Source of the DNA: Ophiobolus disseminans
Taxonomy: Eukaryota; Ascomycota; Dothideomycetes; Pleosporales; Phaeosphaeriaceae
DNA length: 64,000 nucleotides
Reading direction: 5' to 3'
NCBI GenBank assembly: GCA_010093685.1
Contig: MU006234.1
Span: 363,668 to 427,667, forward strand
Both the position numbers and the translations under genes were made by a program. Of this stretch, positions 41,989 to 52,702 are shown piece by piece (within the stretch, counting starts at the first letter, position 1; each line of letters begins with the position of its first letter). The notes under the pieces are model-generated. The model saw only the letters and a list, made by a program, of their open reading frames with translations, ran no database searches and was not told the DNA's origin.

Positions 41989-43099
41989 CTTGATGCTTGT
42001 GTCTGTTTGACTCAAAGTTGTCGCAGTCGAATTGACGTGAAGAGGGGAAGGGGTTGCAGAATTCTTCGATATGTTTGCGGATCGCGGTGCCAAGATCGCG
42101 AAGGGAAGGTGAAGGCAAGTGAAAGTTGTCGAGACGTCATAGTTGCGCGGGGAGTCGAGTTCACTCCGATTTGTACGCTTGCCTATGCTCATTCACTCAG
42201 TGTTGTGGTATATATAGGAGAACTTGGGATTCTGGGTAGGACATCGAGCCAGAGATATGGAGACCCCATATCCGGTATCGGCGCTTTATGAACACCACTG
42301 CGTTTGCAGCTCCCGTGCGTATGACTGGCGACTCTTCGGTCATGTAAGAAATTGGGTCATTTTTCCGACTCTGACCGCTCAATGTGCACATCATTTGGAT
42401 GAGTAGTCCGAACCACATGTACGCAGGAACGGTCATTCTGACTGTGCAAGTGTTCTCCGCTCGACAACTCGTTCATCAGGAGCAGCCTGATTTTCATTTG
42501 TGTCATGCATATCTATGAACAAAACACCACCGAGGCAATGACCACTGTAGCACCAGATGCATCGATAGCAGGAGTGTCTTCTTCGTGAAGTCTCCAATTG
42601 CAACCTTCTAGCCAGTTTTCGCAATAGTTTCGAGGCACTTTAGCATGCGGAAAGTCCTGGTGACCGATGAGGTCAATGTAATAGATGGTAAAGCCACCTG
42701 GGCATTATTGGTGTGTCGATGGCAGTCGAAAAAGCACGTGGCCAGAGGAAGCGAGCTGGAAATGGCACTGGGAAAGGCAATGAGATCATGGGCTTGCAGA
42801 TATTACTACTGACACGATCCCTTAGTTTGGTCCATAACGAGCAATATTGTTATCACTCAGCGGGGAATGGCAGGTGTGGTGCCCGTGGTGGTTAGAGTCG
42901 CAACACTGCATTTCCTTGCAAGATTAGCTTCAGATTGAACTCATGGCTGCCGCACCCCTCCCCCTTCCATTATAAATACTCACTCGCATCTATGACATAG
43001 ACAACCTCCACACTCACACAACTCTACCGATAACCCTCTAGACGTCAACCGCTCACGACATCACAAACCTCAACCTACCACGAGTGTACCTTCAACCTC
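41989..43099. other. Divergent intergenic region
   Basis: Between the Gln-rich gene (leftward) and the broken F-box-like gene (rightward). No convincing gene. The right end carries the TATA box listed separately and a pyrimidine-rich, AC-rich leader. Confidence 0.5.
42971..42978 (+). promoter_or_regulatory. TATA box
   Basis: TATAAATA about 129 nt upstream of the ATG of the SAP/F-box-like locus, so its promoter still looks intact. Confidence 0.5.
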
Positions 43100-44580
43100 A
43101 TGGCTAGCTCATCACCAATTCACGAGGCTAAGACAGTCATACAACTCCGGGCGCTTCTCGCAGCACGTAGTATTTGCCATGGTGGCTTGAGGCTGAAGGC
43201 TCAACTAGTCGCTGCGGCTTACGGGAGCGATGCGGCGGTTCATGGAAGCAAGATTCGTAAGCGCAAAGCTGATGAGGAGCTTGAGAAAGAGAACGCGAAG
43301 AAATTGAAACTCGAACACGAATTGCTGGTGGCCGAAATTGAGATACGTGGACTACAAGCATCAGGCACGACAATCGAAGAGCTGCGAGACACTGTACGAC
43401 AGGACGACAAGCGTATACGAAAAGAGGAGAAGAAACAGAAGCAAAAAAAGCAATCCAAGAGCATCCAGGAGAGAAAGGACATCATATGGGCTACTCTATT
43501 CCTACGCGAGTTTCAAGTAGACCCCAAACGATCATCGTTCCTCGACCTTCCTCGGGAATTACGTGATGTCATTTACGGCCATCTGTTCGACCTTCCTCGG
43601 GAATTACGTGATGTCATTTACGGCCATCTGTTCGACCATCCAGATGTCACCAACATGGCTATGAAGATCCGATATCATGCACATTGGGATCGGTTCAATG
43701 TCTGGAACGTTCCTGCGAGAGGTATCTCCGTCATCATCAAAGCTCTCAACGCACTAGGTACCTTAAATAAGACAATAAGGAAGGAAGTACGAGCAATATT
43801 CTGGTCATTGGCAGTATTCAATCTTGAGCCACATGTCAATGGCGACATCGAGCAATACGTGTCTTGCGCGCCGTACTACATGGCCATCTTCGAGCGTTTC
43901 GTGCCTGGTCTTGGCGACGACGAGCGCTTTGGCATCTAGACTTTGAATGTCGTCAATTTCCGAGATTGCGAGATCTGTGGTATACTTCTGTTTGACTATA
44001 TCAAAGCTGGGTGTAGAACATCTTCGCGTCTTGTGAGCATGCTCGACGATTGCACGTCCTTGACGGAGCTTCGCACAACTATCCACGAACACTTCCTCTT
44101 TCATGAAGATCAAGAAGGTCTTGAGGATTTCTTCCTACGAGGGCAGGAGCTCAAGAGCAAGGGTCTAGATTCTTTCCAGAAGATGCTGAAGTCTCTACCA
44201 AACCTCCGCAATGCGGACATCGATACCACTCTAGACAGTATCAGCGTGGCGAGGTGTGGGAAGACATTTCACCTTTTCTGCACTTTGCGTTTACAGCGAA
44301 ACGCCGACTCAAGGTATCGGTTACTGCAAAATCGATGTTGCAAAGCACAAACCTTCATCTCGCATATGGCCGTGTAGTCGTCAAATTCCAGGACTGGGAA
44401 GCTATCAGCGATGCTGATAAACGCCGATTCGACACGACACACCCCAATCCTGCTGCTGGCGCATGGAAAGATTGGATGTTGGCTGAGTGCGAGCTTAAGC
44501 CAGGCGAGTATGAGAAATGGTTGGACAATAAACCATCAAGCGAGATGGCTGTAGATGCTGTTGAAGACGATCAGGAATGA
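43100..44580 (+). pseudogene. Broken SAP/F-box-like gene with internal tandem duplication
   Basis: The first open part (43100-43939, 279 residues) has a SAP-like N-terminus (VIQLRALLAARSICHGG), a long basic coiled region (EKKQKQKKQSK) and an F-box-like start FLDLPRELRDVIYGHLF that occurs twice in tandem. It ends at a TAG (43937-43939). The same phase then reads on for about 105 codons with protein-like sequence. Around 44245-44260 the coding sense shifts to another phase, which stays open to a stop at 44578-44580 (LKPGEYEKWLDN near the end). No splice signals explain the stop or the shift. The intact ancestor would have been about 490 residues. The shorter 279-residue product could still be made. 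Confidence 0.65.
43543..43632 (+). repeat. Perfect 45-bp tandem duplication
   Basis: Two identical 45-nt units (43543-43587 and 43588-43632), each encoding DLPRELRDVIYGHLF, followed by the first five bases of a third unit. The absence of any difference points to a very recent slippage or unequal exchange event. Confidence 0.95.
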
Positions 44581-44798
44581 AGCTCAGGACTGTGCGGCAC
44601 AGTTCGAGGCATGTAATCTCATGACTACGGTAATGAGCAGAAACCCACGAAAGGCGTTGGAAAAGATGGTATTAGGTCTTCGTTTTAACGAATACGAATG
44701 ATAAGAGAATTCTCTATCATAGAGAAGCTTGGATAAGATTAATGTACCAGGAAGGAACTTGCCTTTTGATGTGCCCGTTCTTGCGCTATAATTTTCAA

Positions 44799-46044
44799 TC
44801 AAAGAGCCTTTCCCATCTCCACATCCCTCAGTGAAAAGTCATGGTCCACCCAAACAGCATCGGGTCCCCGATTAGGCCAGTCGGGAGATGGCATACGACT
44901 CAAGCGATCGTGATCAACCATGACCTCTTTCGTGCACCAGATCTCGCCAGGTCTTTGGATATTAACCTCAGGTCGCACATCTTCAAGCTTGTACCCAATG
45001 TCGGTCAAACGACTTTGACTCCGACTGCGGCTATCTCCCTCCTTCCCCTCCTCTTTCCCGTCATAAGTACGTCCGTACCCGCGTGACTGGCCGTAATGGC
45101 GCAATCGCGTCGTTATCCCACCAAACGCATGAAGCGCGTGTTGGAAAGGCGAACGCAAGCATGGTACGCAGATAACGATTAAGCCCACGAGCTCCTCGAT
45201 GACAGACCACAGTCCAAGTTTGACACTTTCACTGACCGGATCGTTCGTGGCTCCAAATTGCGCAGCAGCTGTAATTTTGATGATTGATGCAACTCCTGCA
45301 AAGACACCCAGGCCCATTAAGATGCCAATTACCACGCGCTCGCGGACCGGCCGCTGGATTTTGCGCAGGAAGGAAATCGGTAGTAGTGCGAAAATGAAGT
45401 CGGTGAGGATGTTTATGGTGGACACGCCGATCGTGCTAACTGACTGCGCGCGTCTGCTCCAGCATGTCCCTGGTACGGCACCGACGAGATCCCACGCTTT
45501 GTAAAAGGGCACACATTGCAGGAAAATAGTGAGAGTGTTGTAAATGCCAAGGAGAATTTGGACAACAATCATGGCCCATAGGAATTGGCGCCACCGGCGT
45601 GCTTGCTCGATGCGCAGCAACATAAGCGCAAAGGAGATTTTGATGGTGGCCATTGACCATGCCCAGAGGGGTTGAGCGATGGCGGCGTATTTGAAGGATG
45701 TCTGAGCGTCGGAGAGAAAGAATGCATTGGGATCATGTCCGAAGGTGTAAGGCACTGTCATGAGCAGGAATGTGGAGCTTGTGACCACGAGGATCTAAAC
45801 ATCGAGTCAGTCTCAAGTCCCTCGTTCTCAAGCCATGGTCGTGACTTACGAATGCAATAATGCAGATATAATCGTCCATGCACATGCGCAGTACTGGATA
45901 TGATCGCGACCACATTCTCCCACTAAACACCACAAGAGCTAGTCCATGGAGTGCGATGGTCGTTCCAGCAAAGGCTCGAGCATGACTTTGAGCGGCTGCC
46001 GACGGAAAGGCGGGTATCAATCTTGGATCTGGTGCTGTTTCCAT
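44799..46044 (-). CDS. Fungal rhodopsin-like seven-helix membrane protein (Pth11-related family)
   Basis: Exons are 45850-46044 and 44799-45794, giving 396 residues; the intron is GTAAGT...TTTAG. Seven hydrophobic segments are followed by a charged cytosolic tail of about 120 residues. Family marks: a short lumenal head, the CMDDYICIIAF segment (the usual (W/M)DD motif after helix 2), WSMATIKISFALMLLR, the CVPF...CW pair flanking an outer loop, and ASIIKI...WSVIEELVGLIVICVPCLR. This is the fungal Rhodopsin (PF20684-type) domain shared with Pth11-like receptors. It lacks the CFEM domain of Pth11 itself. Ligand and signalling role are unknown. Confidence 0.85.
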
Positions 46045-47068
46045 CCCGTCACATAGTTCTTAGGTAGATATGGATAGAACGAAAGAGGCTGGTTAACTTT
46101 TGGGGCACGACCGTAGAATATACCCACCGTCACTGCCATTCATCCAAGATGGAATGACCAAATACCCCACAGCATTCAACCTTTGGGTCGCGCGTTCGGG
46201 AGTGGTCAGAGGATCCATTTTGCCATGTTGAAGCACCACATGCTGGCACTTCAGTCCCGAGTCCCAGGTCGAGCAAGTTAACCTGAGACTACGGTGCATG
46301 ACGAAAGCGTCCGCTCCAATGAACTGTTCTTGTGCGAGCAAGGGCACGGCGATCAATGCGCGTATGTAGAAGATGAGATTAGCCGAGTCATGGGGTAATT
46401 CGTTTTGCCTTTCCAGATTCGCAATTGCATACATTTAACAGGCTAAAAGCAGATTGTACGACATGCGACAAAGCATCAATATGCGACGGCTGGCACATCA
46501 TTTCAATGGATGCGTCTGAAAATCGAAGTCAAGGTGTTGATGTTGTGGCGTTTGGCTTGAAGAATGTGATAGAGTACCGCTCCTGGGCAATCAGACGGCA
46601 TCGCAGTCAATCTCAGCTTCGTCAGATTGAAGGCAGAGCGACTTGACTCTGCTTCTCGATGTTCGTCGTGTACGTGGGTGATGGAAAATTCGTCTCTCGG
46701 TTATCGAAGGATCGTGATGCGTTGGTTGCGATTAGAACGTAAGAAGCTCGAAATCTAAGCACAAAATTTGCTGTCAAAGCGCGTAACTCGAAGCCGATAT
46801 CGGATAGCACCAATCGTTGTAAATCTTCCGTTATTTGCCGCGCAATCATTAGATACATTTCTATCGTAATTAGATCTCTCTGTTCCAGCAGACCGAATGA
46901 AGGGGCCTGGATCGTGGAGCTCATAATGGTGATTCCATGTACAGGATGTCCTCTGTCCACGTAAGTGTCTTTTGTCTATATCCCATGCCTATCCAATGCA
47001 AGACCTCTTAGTTTGATCAAACTCTTGTGACGTTCCGGACTTCTCAAGCTTTTTCTGGCCTTAGTGTT
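46045..47068. other. Spacer between the two rhodopsin-like genes
   Basis: Two minus-strand frames from real ATGs (46093-46434 and 46622-46924) are open for about 100 codons and look partly protein-like, but I could not tie them to a family or splice them to a neighbour. Otherwise no gene seen. Confidence 0.4.
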
Positions 47069-48342
47069 TTACACGCTATCGTCCCTTGAAGCCGTAGTGA
47101 CAGTGATATCTCTCGTCCTTTTAATCCCGTCGCTATCCCAGGTGTTGCCACCCCCATTGTACTTTTGCTCATTAGACTCCCTCAATATTGTCTCTTCGCT
47201 CGCAGTATCACTTCCCATACGAACTGTTGTTTGCAATATACTTCCACCAGGCCCCATATATATCTTGTTCTGCGACTGATTATCTCCGCCCAATCCGCGA
47301 CTGTTCTTTGCTTTCGAGTAATCGTTGAGTGGATATGAGTTCTTGTTGGACGAGTCGCCACGGGAACCGTACTTGAGGCGAACGTAAAGAGGTCGTAAGA
47401 CAGGTATGCAGGCGCAGATGATGGTAAGGCAAACTTCGGAGGAAGACCATAGTAGCATACTGGCGGTATCGTATACATAGTTCTCCATTGACGACAGGGA
47501 CCGTAGCTCGATGGTACGAATGATAGAACAAATCCCAGCGAAAACGCCGAGAGAGAGGCCGGACGCGATGGTGATCTTTTCTTTGCGCTTCATGTTCAAT
47601 CCCATAATAACATGCCAAGCTACAAATTCAATTTCGTCAGCACTGCATCGAATGATGTCCAATCAATGGTCTGCTTACGTAGGATAGCAAGTACAAAATC
47701 CATAACTGCGGACCACGCGCCCATGGTGAGTCCAACTTCTGTGAAGTTGAGCCAGCAGTATCCGCCTTCGATAGTTTGGTCCCATAGAAAGGCTGTGGGC
47801 TTGCATTGCAAGTAGAGCAGTGTTGTGGTGATGACGCAAAGCGCAGTGGTGCTTACAATGCAGAACCAGAGGATACCGATATGCCATCTTCTCAGAACGA
47901 TGCGCAAGAGGAAGAGTGCCACGGAGGCCTTGGATGCCGCAATCCCCATGATACAAATACCTTGGCCAATGGCCTCCCACATGATGGCCTTCGAGTAATC
48001 CAGTTCTAGTCGAACGATATCCGCTGTCTTCTTTCCCACGCCATATGTGACGCCAACAGATACACAGCCGACATACCCTATAAACGTTGCCTAAAATTTT
48101 GTCAATATACCATTTCGCGATACCGGCTTATATTATGACAGGAGCCTGAGCCAGCACGCAAGTGTAAAATAGCACCCGACTGAACGTACCAAGTTCACTA
48201 TCATCAAGATGTCGTCCCATCCTATATTCCTTACAATAAAATGGCGCGTGTACATGCGTAAAGCAATGAAGACACTGGCGAAAGCCACCTGGAACCACAT
48301 GACTCCATTGAGTATGTTGGCAAAATCTGCTGGCTTGCCCAT
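47069..48342 (-). CDS. Second fungal rhodopsin-like seven-helix membrane protein
   Basis: Exons are 48190-48342, 47679-48090 and 47069-47619, giving 371 residues in a closed frame. Helix 1 begins ANILNGVMWFQVAFASVF. The IGWDDILMIVNL motif follows helix 2. Then come SKASVALFLLRIVLRRW, the LQCKPTAFLW...CW pair, and LWSSSEVCLTIICACIPVLRP in the last helix. The tail is Ser/Asn/Gly-rich. It belongs to the same family as the gene on its right-hand coordinates' left (44799-46044) and has the same strand, but the two differ in intron positions and sequence, so they are not a recent duplicate pair. The start is the first in-frame ATG; an upstream TTG is in phase but unlikely. Confidence 0.85.
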
Positions 48343-50521
48343 CCTTGATATTGCCGTTCCGAAGTTCAACGATCCGAAAGTAACAAGTCGACCGCGCTTT
48401 CGCTCGAAGGCGTTCTCCGGGACAAAATGGATGCGAGCCTTTGCGAAGGACGGCGGGAGACTTGATGTTCAATTGCTAGTCAGAAGATGAATGTCTCGAG
48501 AGGTGGAGGAGGCACGGCGGGACTGTGCTAACCGCTAATGTGTATACGGGCAAAGGGATTAAGCGAGTAAGAGGTCTCAAGCGAGGTCGATTGGAGAGGA
48601 CCCCAATATTAGGTCCTGACAAGTTGGGGATCAAACAAATGTGAGCACAAGCGGTGGGTTATCGTATTTGCGGTCCCATTCCTTCAAGTCGCCCCCGGCC
48701 AAACTACCAGTCTGTATTGGCATTAACCTCCAGGGCTCAAGTAGATCGCTAGCCTCATCCAACGGGCCCTGTCGGCGAAAAAGGAATGCTCAGTGCGGAG
48801 CGAGAAACAATCGTCTAAGAACGGGGTATGCACGTGCTAGCCTACAGGGATTCATGTCACATCATAAATGCTTTTTCGCACCTCTCGTTTTAAGTGTGTG
48901 TAGCTAGGCCAGTGCAGCAACAAATTGAAGTAGGGCCGACTGCAGTAGTCCACGGAAACAAGATGCCGTTGCAAGATCCCAGCATAACGTCACAGTGAGA
49001 ACTTAACCTGACTCACTGCGTGCGGGCGGGATCCCTCCCCAGGTCCCTTCCATGCCTGGAAGGAGCATGGACTTGAGGAAGATCTGATGTCGGATACGGC
49101 TCTCTCCTCTCCGCCAGTTCAGGCAGAGATGATGTTCAAGAGCGCCTTCGATAGAAGCTGGTGAGAAATGACTGAACGTGGCTTGCGGAGATTTCGTATG
49201 AGGCGTTTCCTGCAGGAGAGCCGCCTTGAACACCCAAGATAAAGCGTTGATAAACGTCTGGTGCTTTTTCTCGTGCCATGCAGGCATTGGGTTCTGGATC
49301 TTGCAATACGACCTCGCGCGGGTTTGCTTTTTGATAGTAAGTGTCGAAGTTTGCTGTGAGCTCACAACCCGGCCCAGTAAAGTCGCGACCTACTGCTCCA
49401 TTGAGTTGATGACCGACACACCAGGAACACTCACATGTGATAAGCGCTCGAGGGCGTGTTTTGTCCCCATGCGAGCGCAAAGCGGCTACCCCTAGTGCAT
49501 GTTGACAGAGCCGAAGCAACCAATGATTAGACTTGAATATAGATACCGGGGAGCGTGCCGCTGCCAGACCAGATTCGTGCAAGGGTGCGTTGGCTTGCTA
49601 GGTCCGAGAATTTCACATGCTCGTCAGCACTGTCGTTGCTCAACAACTATTTGATGCACTTACATGTTGCCAATCTCAGTACGACACGATCATACGATAC
49701 GTGTGTTGTAGTTGTAGGTAGTGAAGAATAACGTTTGGCAGGACCCTTCCGAGCGGCCCGTTGCCTTGCGCTGTCAATTGAGTTTAGGGCAGGTAGGAAG
49801 AGCCGCTAGTCCAGGGCCTCGACTTAGCTCCAGAGCTAGTGGCTCAGTGATCCTACGCTAATCCCTCTTCCCACTCCCCGTGTTCCCCGTGAAACTAACA
49901 ACCCCTTCGCAAGCATACGTCCGAAAGTTCTCGAATGAACGGCAATTAGGAATTGAAGGAACGCCTTACGATGCTGTTTGTTGAAAAATACAGTACCCAA
50001 TCCCTTGGTCGCCATATACACAATACATCTTCAACAACTGCCTCGGTCACCAAAGCTTTGGCAATAGGCGGTAGATAGAACGTTGACCGACCTTTCCTGC
50101 TTCATCACATACGCGTTGCATCTCTAGCGCCTCTGGTCTCACGCGGTTCGACCACACCGCTGGTATCTGCCCCATTTTGTACCTTGATCCTCCCCCGGAC
50201 GTTTCCCCGGCCAATCGTGGTGGATGTAATTGTGATAGTCAAGGATACTTGAATAAAAAAAAGCTCGGCTCATGTATCAAACAACCAGGGAAGCGTGATA
50301 AGCGGCACGCAAATCTCGAAATGGTACCATGTGCTTCAGAGTACACTAACAGGCTGTATGGTGGACCTTCATTCCCGTCATACAAGCCCAGAGCTATACG
50401 TGTGGCTAGTAACTCTCTTGCCTGCCCAAGGATCACAGATCATAGCGCTCGGTGACTTCCATTTCTCTCATCCATTGCTCTTTCTGGAGCTTACTGTTGG
50501 TCCAGCAGTGCAACATTGAAC
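48343..50521. other. Long divergent intergenic region
   Basis: Separates the second rhodopsin-like gene (leftward) from the cytochrome P450 (rightward). About 2.2 kb without any frame I would defend; no transposon ends, tRNA or repeats recognised. The size is unusual for this gene-dense window. Confidence 0.45.
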
Positions 50522-52407
50522 ATGGCTTTGACTGGGTTACTTACGAAGGCAATCGGCCTCGGGTTGGTTTTCCTCGTCTCCCGATATATTCTAGCCTATT
50601 TGCAATCACCCCTCAAAAACATCCCTGGACCTCTTCTCGCCAAGTTCTCGAACATTTGGCGGTTTGCCAATCACTATGGACAGAATCACATTGAGACTCA
50701 GAGGAAACTCCATGAGCAACATGGCGATGTTGTTCGACTTGGCCCAAATACCGTCAGTGTCGCAGATGCCAGTCTAATCAAGACGATCTACAACACTCGC
50801 GGGACTTTCTTGAAGGTATGAATTCCGCACTCGTCTCTTTCGGAGTGAGACTCGGCGTGCTGATACCATAACAGAGTGACTATTACAGGTATGCTTCACG
50901 TTTTCAAACTCTCAAAAGCCTGATTAACAACGTGAAGTGTGAACGACGCGTTACAAGATGGGCATATCATCCAAAACATCTTCAGCACACGCAGCAATGA
51001 GTTTCACTCCCGCGGCGTGAAGCCCGTCCAAAAGCTCTATAGCCTCCAAAACGCCCTCCAGATCGAGAGTATTATGAACGATGACCTACGGACACTATGC
51101 TCCCAGCTGGAGTCTCGATTCATTAATGGGGGCAACAAAGGCAAGACCTGTGATATTGCCGACTGGATTTCGTATTTTGCCTGGGACTTTCTTGGCGACA
51201 TGACATGGAGCAAGCGCATTGGCTTCATGGAGCAAGGCAAGGATGTTGGAGATATGCTGGGTACCGCCGAGCGTGTCATGAGATACTTCTCTGTGGTATG
51301 TGCACTAGGAAGAGCTTTTCTATCCTCACCATTCACTGACACCATCTAGATTGGCCAAATTCCCGCCCTCGATAAACTTCTCGGCAAGAACCCCAAATGG
51401 CCGCGCTCCCTCTACAAATTCGACGACTTCAGCGTTGCGGCTGGCTTCTCGGTCGAACGCTTCATGGAGCGCATGCAGAACCCCAGTCTCGGCGAAGGCA
51501 AGAAGGACTTCTTGAACGGGTTCCTCGAGGCGAAGAAAGAGTTCCCGGAATTGGTCACAGACAACGAGGTTATCGGATACATGATCATCAACGTACGTAA
51601 CCTCCTCTTCTAAAAGTGTAGCCGTGAGAGGAGGAGATCGAGTCCTTAACCCGGCATACAAGACACTCCACAGACCTCATCATAGTTATCTAGCACCCTC
51701 TAACATGCCCTCCCACACAGGTCCTCGGCGGCGCCGACACCCTCGCCATCGTCATAAAAGGCATATTCTACCACCTCCTAAAATCGCCCGCCGCCAAAGC
51801 GCGCATGGTCTCCGAGCTCCGCGCCGCACACCTCGCCTTCCCCGCACCCTACACCGCCATCGAACACCTGTCCTACCTCGACGCCTGCATCAAAGAAGGC
51901 CTACGCATGCACCCCGTGGTCGGGCACATTTTCGAGCGCATCGTCCCCGCATCAGGCCTCACGCTGCCCTCGGGCGACGTCCTGCCCCCGGGCACAATCG
52001 TCGGCGTGAATCCGTGGGTGATTCACTACCAGGAACGTATTTTTGGCAAGGAGCCGCATGTTTTCCGGCCCGAGCGCTGGTTGCAAGGCGAGGAGGAAGG
52101 GAAGCTGGAGTATGAGGCTAGGATTAAGAAGATGAAGGATGCGGATATGGCGTTTGGTGGCGGGAATAGGATTTGTCTTGGGAGGCCGTTGGCGCTGGTG
52201 GAGGTGTATAAGGTTGTTGCGACCGTGTTTGGGCGGTATGATGTAAGTTTCCCGTGATGTGTGCAGATGTGCAATTAAGGATGATTTGTGCTGACAAAGT
52301 GATAGATTGAGCCCGAGGATCCGAGTAAGGAGTGGGATTTGCATAAGCAGTGGTTTGTGTGGCCGCATGATATCAAGGTCAAGTTGCGTGTGCCTGACAA
52401 CGCTTAA
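50522..52407 (+). CDS. Cytochrome P450 monooxygenase (pisatin-demethylase-like)
   Basis: Exons are 50522-50815, 50875-50888 (14 nt), 50938-51295, 51350-51592, 51721-52242 and 52306-52407, giving 510 residues. An N-terminal membrane anchor (GLLTKAIGLGLVFLVSRYIL) is followed by a Pro-rich hinge (IPGPLLAKFS). Later marks are SDYYSVNDALQ and IFSTRSNEFH, which resemble the pisatin demethylase/benzoate hydroxylase type of fungal P450s; the I-helix GGADT (Ala308 to Thr310); the K-helix EGLR; the PERW motif; and the heme loop FGGGNRICLG with Cys455 as the iron ligand. All catalytic marks are intact. It sits at the ER membrane and inserts one oxygen atom into a substrate that cannot be read from sequence. 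There is no biosynthetic cluster around it. Confidence 0.92.
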
Positions 52408-52702
52408 ATGGGAAGTCATGTAGTTGATACATTGTTGTAAGATGATGTCTGAAAGCCACGCTCCAAAGAAAAGAATACACCGATTGCATTCCAGCATACA
52501 TGTAGCCGACAGCCATGGGTATATCCGAGACCCATAGACATTTTACCGTGCGCCATTGAAGCTATGCCGTGAACGCCCTTTCCTGGGTATCGCTATCCAA
52601 CTCGAAATCAATAGAGACCCAAATGTGCCCGAGTTGCGTACATCGAAGGCATAGTTGTTAGTTGTTTGTAAAACCTTGAGAACGCCAGCCGTTGTTGCAA
52701 TT

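Noticed and set aside
46093..46434. 113-codon minus-strand frame from an ATG upstream of the first rhodopsin-like gene
   Set aside because: No domain or splice link; may be chance or leader sequence.
46622..46924. About 100-codon minus-strand frame with helical-looking sequence (LLEQRDLITIEMYLMIARQ)
   Set aside because: No homology recognised and no promoter or splice support; possible gene relic but too weak to list.
51624..52115. 163-codon Arg/His/Pro-rich plus-strand frame inside the P450 gene
   Set aside because: Alternative phase over an exon whose P450 motifs fix the true phase.
44799..52407. Possible secondary-metabolite cluster (P450, membrane proteins, dehydrogenase further right)
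   Set aside because: No backbone enzyme (PKS, NRPS, terpene synthase) or cluster regulator is present in the window.
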